Positions 47,330 to 59,440 of a stretch of DNA of 64,000 nucleotides are shown here, piece by piece. A model generated the notes under the pieces. That model was not told the origin of the DNA and made no database searches. It saw only the letters and a program-made list of their open reading frames with translations. The translations under genes were made by a program, and so were the position numbers. Source of the stretch: Mactra quadrangularis (lineage: Eukaryota; Mollusca; Bivalvia; Venerida; Mactridae); contig CM046294.1 of assembly GCA_025267735.1 (NCBI GenBank), positions 19,588,162 to 19,652,161 of the forward strand. Reading direction: 5' to 3'. Every line of letters starts with the position of its first letter. Position 1 is the stretch's first letter.

Positions 47330-48720
47330 ACTAGATTTCTCCAGTACGAAATGAATTTGTAACGACGTTTCTGATTGGTTGATGTTTTTCAGACAGAAAG
47401 GTCACATACTTGCTCGCGTTATAGAATCATTAATACATACGCTACTGGCATGAGTGAAACGTGAAAAGATAATATTGACCTTTTGTTTAACAATTAGGAT
47501 TATTTATTTGTGAAATAAATAGTGATTTTATTTATCAAAGTTTCATACAGGTTAGTTATTTTATATCAAAGACACGAATTCCGTTCAATGACTTTTCTTA
47601 AAGTGCACTGTTCAATAATATTATATTAAGTGAAAATATTTCACTTTTATGAAGTAAACAAATGATGAAAGTACTGTATTAATTATTGAAAGTGAGCCGA
47701 TTGAAATCGAATTCTTTGATTTTAAATAAAATTCTCTTTAAGAGAGTTATTATTGTTCCGTGTGTAATGAAGTAGTACTCAATTAACGTTAATAATAAAA
47801 TGGTAGGAATTTTATTTATTAATTTGTTTTGTAATGTTTCATTATGATTTATAAAAAACAAAGCTATTTGTGTCTTTTAATCAAATACTTATTATTCAGC
47901 AAATTTTTTAATTAAATTTTGAGTATAAATTTTATTAATTTTTGAAAGTTTTTTTTTTATATTTTTTTATAATTATTCCGATTGATTTAGAATATAAAGA
48001 CAATTATTGTATACATCTTATATTATTATATATCTTTTATTTTGTTTTACACATTGTACATCTTTATATATTTTATTTTTTTCTAGAAGTTTTGAGTTCA
48101 ATATCCTTATTTAAAGTCAGATTTGTCATTTTTGTATGTATTCGAGAATATTTCTTTTTTTATTTGCATAAGTTTTATTAACAAATACTATTCTGTCACT
48201 GTTAAAGATCGTTGAAGAAATTTCAACTAATTTATAATGTTTCCTGTTATTAGTTATTAGTAAATTATGTACTACAAATAATTATAAATTCATAATTAGT
48301 TTAATATATGACAGATCTACTACCGATTTGATCGGACGATTGTTTAAGTTACCGACACTCCCAATTGGTTTATAACTTGTACTCGGTGTTATTGTGACCT
48401 CTAATAGTGACTCAAAGATTTTACACTTAATGACTGTTAGCTTTCAGACATATTGAGACAAACCTGTGTACTGATTATTGTACTGATAAATGCCTAATTG
48501 TAGACCGATAATTTGTTCTGTATTAAAACAACGAAAAAATACCGAAAATAAATATTCCGCGTTCTTCATGTATTTCATCAGAAATAACTGTTCTTACTGT
48601 TAAACCGTTGTAAGTTTTACGATAAAACCATAATACACTCTCTCTTCTCTTGGTTTATACAGACAGAGATAAAGCAACGATCATTCACTACGACTAGGTC
48701 ACCCACTTGTGTGTGCGCTT
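47330..48720. other. AT-rich 5' flank of the NR0B-like gene
   Basis: No gene seen. Half-sites AGGTCA at 47399 and 48696 and TGACCT at 48395 are present. Confidence 0.45.
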
Positions 48721-48725
48721 GTTAC

Positions 48726-48756
48726 TATAAATAAATACTTCATTGGTTGAAGGTCA
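48726..48756 (+). promoter_or_regulatory. Candidate core promoter of the NR0B-like gene
   Basis: TATAAATA at 48726-48733 is followed by ATTGG and GAAGGTCAAC (AGGTCA at 48751-48756). A transcript from here could cover a non-coding first exon ending at the strong donor CGGCAA-GTAAGT (49127). This is a prediction from motifs only. Confidence 0.35.
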
Positions 48757-49126
48757 ACGATTGCGACTACTAACCTAATTCTCGATTTCGTCTGTTATAA
48801 GTTTTTTTGCCGCGTGTTACAGCGGTCGTCTGCTTGTATCAATCTTGTAGTATTTTATATAGAGTTTAAACATAACAAGCGTATGGGGATTTTTACACCA
48901 TTTGGAATAATAATTTTGGTCGAAGTAAGATTTGTACAATTTTAAATATTGCCGATTTTGACTTTTGCTTTATGTATTTTCATTCGAAATTTCAATAGAA
49001 TAAATATTTATTTTTATTTTCATCAAATCAGACATACTCTGACAAATACATTTCTATTGATATTTTTCTGTTCAGATCTTTTAGATGAAACAAAAAATTA
49101 CGTAAACTTTCTATTTTCGTCGGCAA

Positions 49127-49699
49127 GTAAGTAGTTATCCGACTCAGTCAAAACTGATTTTAATAGTAACATTTAAAGTATATCCGTTTAGTTTCAAGCT
49201 TTAACTCTCTAGCTGGTATTGCGTTAAATGAAAATTTAAGGATCGTCTTTCTAGTGCAAGTATGTCATAGTGTTCTCTATTGGCTACATTTACGTAACAT
49301 AGATATCTCAATACTCGACTATATAACCGCTGAGAACCGTATTGATAATTTAGTTCGTTCATTTAGAGAACGGTGTTCACTGAGGTTACTCTAAGTACGG
49401 TTATACAGGGTGAAATTAAAGTACATTCTCTATGAGAATATTTATGTACAATGTATGTATTATATTGATAATATATAATAAATTATTTTATGTATATAAA
49501 TACTTTATTTTATTATTTATATAACTATTACGACTGGAGTTGTTACATTTTATTCAGGATAATATTTATTTATTTTTCTTATAGTATTTTTACCATTTAT
49601 TTTGTGATTTTATTTCGTAATTTATTTCCTAATATGATAAAATTTATGCATTATTTTTATTTTATTTTATAATTAATATTTTTCATTTTTACATTTCAG
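49127..49699 (+). other. Predicted 5'-UTR intron of the NR0B-like gene
   Basis: Donor GTAAGT at 49127 and acceptor TTTTACATTTCAG ending at 49699, just before the coding exon. The interior is AT-rich without coding sequence. It contains ATATAACCG / CGGTTATA inverse motifs 80 bp apart. Confidence 0.35.
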
Positions 49700-49791
49700 A
49701 TTAAAAACAATTGGATGAAATTGATGAACATTATTTTTGGAGATAATTTATAGTGTTGAAAACAGATATACATTGTGTTAATATTAAGGCT

Positions 49792-51133
49792 ATGGCGCCT
49801 ACTCATAACTTGAATTCGGCTGGAATGCATCAATCAATTCATTCATTCCAACACAATACATGTACAAACATTGAACAAACAGGCATGGATAGTGTTAAAA
49901 AATCAAATACTCTACAAAGTTTATTACACGGAGAAGTTCCATCTGCTTACATGCATTTGACTTCAACTTGTCGTTCCACTGTGCATAATAGTAAACGTTT
50001 TGCGCCGGAAAAAGGTGATTCTATAGGCACTTCTAGTCTATCGGTCCGGGAGAGAGACCATGAACATTCTTATCGACCATATCCTTGTAATTCAAGTCAA
50101 ATGAGGTCAAATCAGCCACATTCACCGCAATCTCGGACTGTTTCATCTCCTCAGCGTACAAGTTCGCCTCTGGAAAGATATACTGTGTTTAGAAACGGGT
50201 CAGTTCATCAGGACTATAACTCATATTTGAGTCAGGGATATGAACGCTCTTCTCCCGCTTATGAAGGTCGATCATCGCCATTTCAAGAATCCGGTTCACC
50301 ATTCATAGGTTCCTCTCCATATTATAACACTGGATCTCCAAGTCGCTCGTACTCGCCCAGTCAACTACCAGGATCACCACATTCGATAAACTCCGCCATA
50401 AATCGGGAATCTCCGTATCATTCACTTCAAACAGCGACTTCGCCGTACTCAGGATCTCAGCTTTCAAACTCTAATCATTACTCTATTTATAACTCAGAAG
50501 GATACTCAGCTGAACTTCCGGAAGTGAGTCACGTGATTGAAGATCAACCTATCGATTTGTCGTGTAAAAACTACGCAAAAAATGTTTCCAATGAATTATT
50601 GTCCGAAGAAAATGATAGCAGCGATAATATGACAAACGGATCATTGTTACGCCATTTACTTCGACCAGGTAAACAAAGTCACGATAGTTGCTTATCAGAC
50701 AGTGGCCGTGACTCACCTGGTAGTGACATCTACAGACCGGATATTCCTGTCACGGGTACTACACGGGTAACTTTAGCAAAGAAAATGGTTTATCCAATCA
50801 CATCGCGTGTATCAGACTGGCTAGTGAAAATCGTGCAGTTTTCAAAATCAATTCCTGAATTTTATACAATGTCTCAGAATGACAAAATGACACTTCTATT
50901 GAATTCATGGACAAGAATGTTACTTTTACTCATGGCTGAAAATGACTATGAATTCGCTGTAACTCCTCTCCATTGTGACCAAAAATCCGGTGAAAGTGAC
51001 GTGACGCCATCCCAGGAAGAGCCCACCATGAAATCAGTGGAAGGAATTCAAACTTTTATCAGAAAATGCAAGAACATGCACATGGACCAGAAAGAATATG
51101 CTTTACTGAGAATGGCCGTTTTATTTAACTCAG
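49792..51133 (+). CDS. NR0B1: NR0B-like exon with start codon (N-terminal region and first half of LBD)
   Basis: 447 codons plus one base; donor GTATGT. It includes the disordered Ser/Pro-rich region and helices up to the VLFNS block. The exon probably begins at 49700 after acceptor TTTCAG, with 92 bp of 5' UTR. Confidence 0.9.
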
Positions 51134-52823
51134 GTATGTAAAATCAGATTTATTCAATATTGTTTCACTGATAATTTGTACTCTTGGGCCCATATCATCG
51201 AGGGTCTTGCTACCTTTATTGTATTGTTGAATGATCAGCATGATGAGTTATGATTATACTCTGTCCTGGTCTTTGAAACCGACCGATTAGGTTAGAATCC
51301 TGGTCTAAACTGGTCTTATCATTTCAGGAAAAAATACTAAGGCAAAAAAGTTTATATTCTCTGTCAATGGAGATGTTTGGTGTTCGTGGAAGACTCGGAG
51401 AGTCCGTTAATGAGTCCGGATAAGCTCTTTAGTGATTGTAAATTATTTAAAATTGCTACAAATATCGATAAACGGAATGAAATAAGAATGAGCAAAAACC
51501 GAGTTTTCAATATCGTACTAAATTAAATATCATGTACAAAGTTAATTATCAAACAAAGCGCAAGTGACGTTAATTGAGAATAATTTATTCTATTCAACTA
51601 AGCTCTGTAGGTTCTTCATTATTGTAAAAAACGATATTATAAGTACACAGAGTCATTGACCCTACTACTGAGTGTATATAATGTTATGACTTCTGCGGTC
51701 AGTGACTTGTACTTGAATACTAATAACTGTCAGAAGAGTTTTATTTTGAGGATATTTTATAATAAATCCGACTAAAGTTTTTTCCTCATTTATCTTAAAT
51801 ATATCATTTTTGGCGGTTAAAATGTTATTAAATCACATCTTAAAGAAAAAGTGTTGAATTTTCTTGCAGTTTCTGTCCGTTTTTCATTCGTAAACTAGAG
51901 ATTTTCATGTGATTTTCGTCCGTTTATAATTCGTACATTCGACAAAACAAAACTATGGCTGCGTCCGATTATAGAAATCGTATCAGCGAAATCTGGAAAT
52001 AAGCAGCATTTTGATATTTGACCAATGCAACTACGGTCGATGTCCGGAGATGACCAGTGCAACCAAGGTCAACTGTCATCGATGGTCAGCCAGTGAAGTA
52101 ATTAACGTAGTGGTCAATTGTTAATCTCTTTGTTCTTGCTTCACTGACCACTGCCTGAACTTTGAACAAGGCCAGGTCAAAGAAAACTCGTAATGGTCAG
52201 TTTATGACCGCGAACTGACCAAGTGTCCTTAGCGAAGGACGGAAACCACGGCTTCTCCTAAAAATTGACCAATTTTATGTTTTACGCCCTATGTAACCAA
52301 TCCGAAAAGAGATCTAGATACGGTTCATGATTTTATTCATTTTTAACATTTTTGCGGTCATCGGTCAACGTGTTGAGATAAGTGGATGGATTGGGTCATG
52401 ACTATTCTTGAATGAAGGAAACTGACCACAGCGTGCTTACCGCGCAGAAAGAAAAATGACCAAATATAATTGATAATCAATCTCATTTTGATTTTTTCTC
52501 GCTCATCCTTTCTGCTGCTTACTGATTATAAGCTATAAGGCTTTTAACAATTTATATTTATTGTGTTTATTCTTTGACTATTTTCAGGTAATATCGGGTT
52601 AGACGACTCAGAATTGGTAGAAAAATTGAACGCAGCCGTTCAACAGTTGTTGCAACAACATATTAAAGCGTCAAGACCCAATGACGTCATGCATTATTCA
52701 AAAATTTTAATGCTTCTGCCATCTTTATATGGAATAAACTGTCGAATGGTAGAAAATCTTTTCTGTAAACGTATCAACACAGACATGCAAGTATTATTGA
52801 AGGAAATGCTACAAAACTTGTGA
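49792..52823 (+). CDS. NR0B1: NR0B-type nuclear receptor without DNA-binding domain (DAX-1/SHP-like)
   Basis: NR0B receptors lack a zinc-finger DNA-binding domain and repress other nuclear receptors through LxxLL contacts. Exons 49792-51133 and 52588-52823 join in phase (TCA-G|GT) to give 525 residues. The start ATG is chosen because TAA is in frame at 49744. Residues 1-320 are low-complexity, Ser/Pro-rich (over ten SP pairs), with LxxLL boxes LQSLL (41-45) and LRHLL (286-290) and PIDLSCK (253-259), a CtBP-type motif. No Cys4 finger is present. The ligand-binding domain spans about 325-525: LVKIVQFSKSIPEF (344-357), DKMTLLLNSW, then KEYALLRMAVLFNSG at the intron, which matches KEYAYLKGTVLFNPD of DAX-1, then LPSLYGINCRMVENLFCKRI and the AF-2 helix LLKEML (517-522). 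The intron position also agrees with DAX-1. The group call is strong; DAX-1 versus SHP is less certain. Confidence 0.9.
52018..52461. promoter_or_regulatory. Dense GGTCA/TGACC cluster in the NR0B-like intron
   Basis: I count sixteen GGTCA or TGACC pentamers in about 445 bp, against about one expected by chance. They include AAGGTCAAC, CAGGTCAAAG and GGTCATCGGTCA. GGTCA is the core of nuclear receptor half-sites. Some may come from decayed tandem repeats of an ACTGACCA-type unit. Confidence 0.5.
52588..52823 (+). CDS. NR0B1: NR0B-like terminal coding exon (LBD C-terminal half, AF-2)
   Basis: Acceptor GACTATTTTCAG; 236 bp ending TGA at 52821-52823. It encodes NIGLDDSELVEKLNAAVQQL through the terminal AF-2 helix LLKEMLQNL. 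Confidence 0.92.
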
Positions 52824-54487
52824 TTAGTGCAGAAAAAACTCGCATCATAGAAATATGTGTTCCGTTTCTGATGACGTCACCGAAATTGGTGTTCCTACTA
52901 CACATTCCTTGACCACTTGGTAGAAAAATGATTTTTTTCCCGAACTTAATATAAAGAATGAAGAACTTGATACAAAAGATGCAAAATTACCTGTATAAAG
53001 GGTTTTCTCCATGATATTTTGTCAGTAAAAGTATTTGATGTAAAAAAAACGTGAACGATCGAAAACAATGACTAAAAAAGTTCCGCACCAGAAAGTAGTG
53101 CGCTCTTTGTGTAATTTTGTTACATGTAAATTATTGAATCATATAAATGCTGCTCCCAAACTAAAAAGAGGCTTGGCATTATTTAAGGAGTACACAAAGT
53201 ATAAGATATTTTGTGGTACGAGTTAAATAAAAATAGTTGTGGTCAAAATATTTACATATGTGTAACATATTAATCCACTATGATAAAGGTATGACTAGCC
53301 ATTTACTATAACATGTTATGTGAGCCACTTGGAGACAGAACATTCACTTGGTTTTTTCCATTCTTAAAAAAGTATAGGTCCTTTTTCATGAACTGTTATG
53401 TCTGTTATTCTGATATGAGGTTTAATTCAAATTTTTGTGTGGTTGAGAATTTAACAATGAAAAAATGTTGAATTAAAATGGTTGCTTAGTATTTCTAAGT
53501 AATTTCACTTATTATTAAATAATAAAATTCTGAGTATTTTTTATTATTATTAAATAATAAAAAAAATTATTGTGATTTTTTTATTAAATCAATTTCTATG
53601 GTTTTATCTTACTATGTTGTTGCCATGGCGACCAATTTTAGATAGTTTACAGAACAGAACATTAGAAAAATTAGATGTCTTGGTTTTTAGGTAGCTTGGA
53701 ATAGATCTATTACTTTCCCACTTGTGAAATTATTAGGTATATTTCTGACTTGAATTTTTCTATATTTTATTGTTGACAAGGATTATTCACAGAGCCAGTA
53801 ATTATTGTTTAGTGTTTAGTAAAATTGTCTGAAGGGCCTATTAATATATTTTATGCCCTTTATAGTGACTTGTAGACCCTACTCACTGTTAAATCAGTGA
53901 TCTGTCTTTATGTGAACTTATTTAAGCTTTGATGTAAAGTGGAAAAATGTATAAAAGCCATTCTTTAATATATGTTTTATCAACTTATATGTTGATAACC
54001 AATTTGCCTGACCTTCACTATTGACCTTAGTTGAGGTCACAATGTCATAGGTGAAGGTCATGAATGGGCAGTTTATTGGCAAGTACATTAAAACTTACAC
54101 AGTATTTTAAAAGTTTTGTCACTTTTTTTTTCTTGCAGATTGTATTATCTGACCTCTAAACATATATACAAATCAGGGATCTTGCAGACCTCGTTAAAAT
54201 GTTTAAAAATATTCATTTAAAAATGGTAAAATTATAAAATCATAAATTGGCTATTTATTGTGTTGAAATTTGTTTGTTTAACATTAAATATTTTTCTTTT
54301 TTTCATTTATGTTCATTTTTTATTGATCAGATTATTTAAATTTCATCTCAATGTGAAACATTGGTGTATTATCATTTTTATTTGTCTCGTTAGTTATTTT
54401 CACTTGTAAATACATCTATTTATTTATTGCATTTTTTTGCCACGAAAATATGAATTTGACAAAAATAAAACATGAATGATAAAATGT
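52824..54487 (+). other. Probable 3' UTR of the NR0B-like gene
   Basis: Non-coding and AT-rich with ATTTA motifs toward the end. AATAAA at 54463-54468 (ACAAAAATAAAACATG) is a plausible poly(A) signal; several earlier AATAAA hexamers exist near 53229 and 53519. Confidence 0.45.
54463..54468 (+). promoter_or_regulatory. Candidate poly(A) signal
   Basis: AATAAA followed within 25 bp by T/GT-rich sequence (AAAATGTTGGTTTAGTGTTTT). Confidence 0.4.
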
Positions 54488-54569
54488 TGGTTTAGTGTTT
54501 TCTTTGTTAATATTTATTGATTGACTATTTTGTGCATGTATGTATTGTTTAAAATACTGCAATGGAGCA

Positions 54570-54800
54570 TGCATGGTTGCTGGGTCGTAATGTTGGACTA
54601 GTATTCAGACGATAGCTAGATTCGTCTTGGATCGAATCAAAATCAAGAAAACACATACTTTCTTTGAGCAAGAAACTTTATCCTTACTTATCAGTACTTG
54701 GAGAACAGGAAAAACATTTGGAAGTGATTAGTATAAGTTGAAAGAACTTGTTTGACGGTCAAGCAAATATGAATTGGGATAAATAAAATAAAAAATAATG
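54570..54800 (+). mobile_element. Degenerate tRNA-derived SINE, same family as 6418-6640
   Basis: It shares GAGCAAGAAACTTTATC, GGAAGTGATTAGTAT and GACGGTCAAGC with that copy; the tail is AAATAAAATAAAAAATAA. A third trace (CCTTGAACAAGAAACTTCATC) is at about 63262. Confidence 0.6.
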
Positions 54801-54859
54801 CAAAGGAAGAAATTATTGGACCAGGGAATTACATATCATATGTTATCTATGTATCTGAT

Positions 54860-55320
54860 TGAACTCTCGTGGAAGGATACCTATTTACTCGTGAGAAATT
54901 CAGGAGCAGGTACATAAAAGCTGGCCTAGTGTGAGGGTGGCCATAAATGACCGAACCTGTCGATAAAAATTCATACCTACATATATCACATGTAATTTAA
55001 AAGCTATTAACTTCAAGAATACCATGGAAGTACATGTATATTGTTTTGCTGGATGACTATGTTCATGGACTTCGCCCGGCAATTCTCGAACATAAACGTC
55101 AACTTCCAGTCACACTTAAAGTCATTTGGAACTCCTCGGCGATAACTGCCCAACACTCATTCGGAAAACCACTCGGGTGGTTCCGTAAACTGACACTCAA
55201 CGCAGTAATCGCCGAGGTTGTTCCGAATGCGCCATACTGTTTACGGAATCATCTGTGTGATTTTCCGAATAACCTACAGTATGATAATTACGGAGCGTTA
55301 AAAACCTGGTTGTAAACAGA
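54860..55320. repeat. Foldback-rich repeat
   Basis: GGAACTCCTCGGCGATAACTG (55129) pairs with CAGTAATCGCCGAGGTTGTTCC (55203) with small mismatches, and CATTCGGAA, CTCGGGTGG, GGTTCCG blocks repeat around it. The open frame at 55034-55315 crosses the hairpin and has no domain, so I treat it as non-coding. Confidence 0.55.
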
Positions 55321-56328
55321 TTGATATTCTGACAGTCTAACATTACTGTGCAATCTACAGAAAAAACCTATGCTTATATGCTTATATTTGTAAGGACATG
55401 TTTCTACACCTTGACTGGTTACGTCATGTCAGTGACGTAAATTATACTCAACGAACTATTAAAAACAATAAAGAATGATTTAAAAACACAAACGAAAATT
55501 AACTATATGACGAAATTTTGTGAGTAGGTCACAATTTCTCTGTAGTGCCAAGTTTAGACTTAATTCGTTTCTAGAAAAAGTACAGGTACGAACATTCCAA
55601 GTACGATAAGTTGAAGGACGAATATCCTTAGTATACGAGATAACACTTTTACGATTGTCAGGCGCGTATCTGCCATTACGCACGTGCGTAGCCTCGATTC
55701 CAGAAATCCGAAATCTATAAGTGCCAAAAACACTAAGAAATTGAAACAGGTGGCCAAAGTATCACCAAAATGCATCTTAGCCAATGTAGCGTAAAAATAT
55801 TTCGGAGAGGGCATGCCATCGGACTCTAGCATTTGTGCATTACCTCAAAAACGGTCTAGATACGCGCCTGACGATTGTAACAGATATACGACATTCACTG
55901 ATTATCATGTTTAACCTACCTACCTACCCACATTCGTGTACTTTTGATATAATATAGTAGTTAGTGAGAGTCAGATAGTTATCTTGTCAAACTTAATGGT
56001 ACTATAATTCATCCGATTTACGCTAGTATGTGAGCACTTAGATTAATCACCCGTCACGCTGTTGATTTATTATCATGCTTCATGATGTAAAGAACCATCG
56101 GTGTGTCGGCTGGTAAAGGTCGTTGCACCCGAGCCCGTGGCGCAGTTTGTAGAACGCTGGAATTTCAACTTTTTGCGCCGCCAAATGACCATAGGGCCGC
56201 TTGTGTCATTTACTGATCAAACTCGTGTTGACACGGCGTTCAACTCAACTACATGATTGTTGCTGTCCCAATATTACTGTAACCTCTGATTGGTAGGGTC
56301 CCGAATGAGAAAAAGAGAAACTTATAGA
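55321..56328. other. Non-coding stretch with an inverted 15-bp pair
   Basis: GTCAGGCGCGTATCT near 55659 and AGATACGCGCCTGAC near 55858 are exact inverse copies. No gene seen. Confidence 0.5.
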
Positions 56329-57090
56329 CAAATACATAGAACAAAGAAAAACACATAGAACAGTAAAAACACATATAACATTAAAAAAACATGGAACAGT
56401 AAAACACATAGAACTGTAAAAACACATAGAACATTGAAAAAACATGGAACAGTAAAACACATATAACAGTAAAAACACATATAACATTGAAAAAACATGG
56501 AACAGTAAAAACACATATAACACTGAAAAAACATGGAACAGTAAAAACACTTAGAACATTGAAAACACATGGAACAGTAAAACACATAGAACTGTAAAAA
56601 CACATAGACCATTGAAAAAAACATGGAACAGTAAAACACATATAACAGTAAAAACACATATAACATTGAAAAAACATGGAACAGTAAAAACACATATAAC
56701 ATTGAAAAAAACATGGAACAGTAAAACACATATAACAGTAAAAACACATATAACATTGAAAAAACATGGAACAGTAAAAACACATATAACATTGAAAACA
56801 CATGGACCAGTAAAACATATAGAACTGTAAAAACACATATAACATTGAAAAAACATGGAACAGTAAAAACACTTAGAACATTGAAAACGCATGGAACAGT
56901 AAAACACATATAACAGTAAAAACACATAGAACATTGAAAAAACATAGAACAGTAAAAACACTTAGAACATTGAAAATGCATGGAACAGTAAAACACATAG
57001 AACGGTAATAACACATATAACATTGAAAACACATGGAACAGTAAAAACACACAGAACAGTAAAACCACATAGAACATAGAAAACACATGG
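56329..57090. repeat. Minisatellite of alternating ~17-bp half-units
   Basis: Half-units AACAGTAAAAACACATA and AACATTGAAAAAACATGG alternate for about 760 bp, then decay to about 57500. The long minus-strand open frame here, rich in Phe, Cys, Val and Tyr, is produced by the repeat and is not a protein. Confidence 0.95.
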
Positions 57091-57803
57091 AAATGTGAAA
57101 CTCATAGTTCAGAGAGAAAACAACAAAGGACAGTAAAAACATATAGACCAGTGAAAGACAAAGAAACGTTGAAAAACAACGAGCAAAGAAAACACATGGA
57201 ACAATGCAGTGAAATCACATGGTACAGTGAAAATCCCACGTAGACACAGACCAGAGAGCAAATCACGTAAACCTTTGAGAAAACTCAAAGAACACTGTAA
57301 AACAGATACGGCATGCAGTGAAAAACACATGGAATAGTGAAAAAAAAATAGAAACAGGGAAAACACATGGAAAAAGATAGAAATTATGGTAACAGATTCA
57401 CAAAAAAAAACTGAACTCAGAAAAACACATAAAATTTGGAGAAAGGCAGTGAAGTGAAACAGAGAGATACAGAAAAACAAAGTAAACAGAGAAACATAAA
57501 AAACAACATTAGACATGACCTTGCAATTTCTCTCTCGTTCTTAACATTCAGCTATCTAGGCTATTATTGGATATTTTCTTAACAGTACAAGGCGTTCAAT
57601 ACAAGAAAGTGAACGAACTATGTTGATATCTGCAGACTATTGCTAAACGGAGAAGTAATTGTACTCTTCTTGTCTAAGTTGTCTGATAGCAGAGAAAGGT
57701 CTTTTGTATTGAATTTTAAGCTTCAAGATTATCCTTATATAAGAAAACAGAGGTCACCACAATGATGAAGCAAAAATTAGATATAACACAACACATGCTT
57801 GCT

Positions 57804-59440
57804 TAACATGTGCGGTGTATATATCCAAACATGTGCAGCGTATATAACTAAATATGTGCGTTGTATATAACTAAACATGTGCGGAGTATATATCTAAACA
57901 TGTGCAGAGTATATATCTAAACATGTGCAGAGTATATAACTAAACATGTGCGGAGTATATATCTAAACATGTGCAGAGTATATAACTAAACATGTGCTAA
58001 GTAGATTTTAAAGCATGTGCGGTGAATATATCTATACATGTGCTGAGTATATAATTAAACATGTGCTAAGTAGATTTTAAAGCATGTGCGGTGTATATAT
58101 CTAAACATGTGCTAAGTAGATTTTAAAGCATGTGCGGTGTATATATCTATACATGTGCTGAGTATATAATTAAACATGTATACATGTATCTAAACATGTA
58201 CGGCGTATATATCTATACATGTGAGGAGTATATAACTAAACATGTGCGGTGTATATATCTATACATGTGCAGAGTATATAATTAAACATGTGCTAAGTAG
58301 ATTTTAAAGCATGTGCGGTGTATATATCTAACAATGTGCTGAGTATATACATGTATCTTAACATGTACGGCGTATATATCTATACATGTGAGGAGTATAT
58401 ACATGTATCTTAACATGAGCGGCGTATACGTATATCTATACATGTGCGGTGTATATATCAAACATGTGCGGTGTATATATCTAAACATGTGCGGTGTATA
58501 TATCTAAACATGTGCGGTGTATATATCTATTCATGTGCGGTGTATATATCTATACATATGCGGTGTATATATCTAAACATGTGCGGTGTATATATCAAAC
58601 ATGTGCGGTGTATATTTCTAAACATGTGCGGTGTATATATCTAAACATGTGCGGAGTATATATCAAACATGTGCGGTGTATATATCAAACATGTGCGGTG
58701 TATATATCTAAACATGTGCGGTGTATATATCAAACATGTGCGGTGTATATATCAAACATGTGCGGTGTATATATCAAACATGTGCGGTGTATATATCTAA
58801 ACATGTGCGGTGTTTATATCTAAACATGTGAGAGATATATACCTAAACATGTGAGAGGTATATAACTAAACATGTGCGGTGTATATATCTATACATGTGA
58901 GAGGTATATATCTAAACATGTGAGAGATATATACCTAAACATGTGAGAGGTATATACCTAAACATGTGCGGTGTATATATCTAAACATGTGCGGTGTATA
59001 TATCTAAACATGTGCGGCGTATATATCTAAACATGTGCTGAGTATATATCTAAACATGTGCTGAGTATATATCTAAACATATGTGCTTAGTATATATCTA
59101 AACATGTGCTGAGTATATATCTAAACATGTGCGGTGTATATATCTAAACATGTGCTTAGTATATATCTAAACATGTGCGGCGTATACGTATATCTATACA
59201 TGCGCGGTGTATATATCTAAACATGCGCGGTGTATATATCTAAACATGTGCGGTGTATATATCTAAACATGTGCTTAGTATGTATCTAAACATGTGCGGT
59301 GTATATATCTAAACATGTGCGGTGTATATATCTAAACATGTGCTGTGTATATATCTAAACATGTGCGGTGTATATATCTAAACATGTGCGGTGTATATAT
59401 CTAAACATAAACGAGGCATGTATCTAAACATAAGCATTGT
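57804..59440. repeat. 23-bp minisatellite, about 70 copies
   Basis: The unit is CATGTGCGGTGTATATAT plus CTAAA or CAAA. Variants (GCTGAGTATATAT, GAGAGGTATATA, GCTAAGTAGATTTTAAAG) occur in blocks, a sign of higher-order duplication. One frame stays open for stretches because variants of 22 and 23 bp mix. Confidence 0.95.

Noticed and set aside
49753..49791. Upstream GTG start for the NR0B-like protein
   Set aside because: Non-ATG starts are not expected in animal nuclear genes; the ATG at 49792 is the first in frame after the TAA at 49744.
55034..55315. 93-codon plus-strand frame
   Set aside because: It runs through an inverted repeat of foldback type; no homology recognised.
56322..57086. 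254-codon minus-strand open frame rich in Phe, Cys, Val and Tyr
   Set aside because: It lies wholly in the minisatellite, and other frames of the same array are also long. The sequence is repeat translation, not a protein.
58494..58823. 109-codon plus-strand frame of KHVRCIY-type repeats
   Set aside because: It is the product of the 23/22-bp minisatellite.
57804..59440. CRISPR-like regular repeats
   Set aside because: There are no spacers between units and the genome is eukaryotic; it is a plain tandem array.
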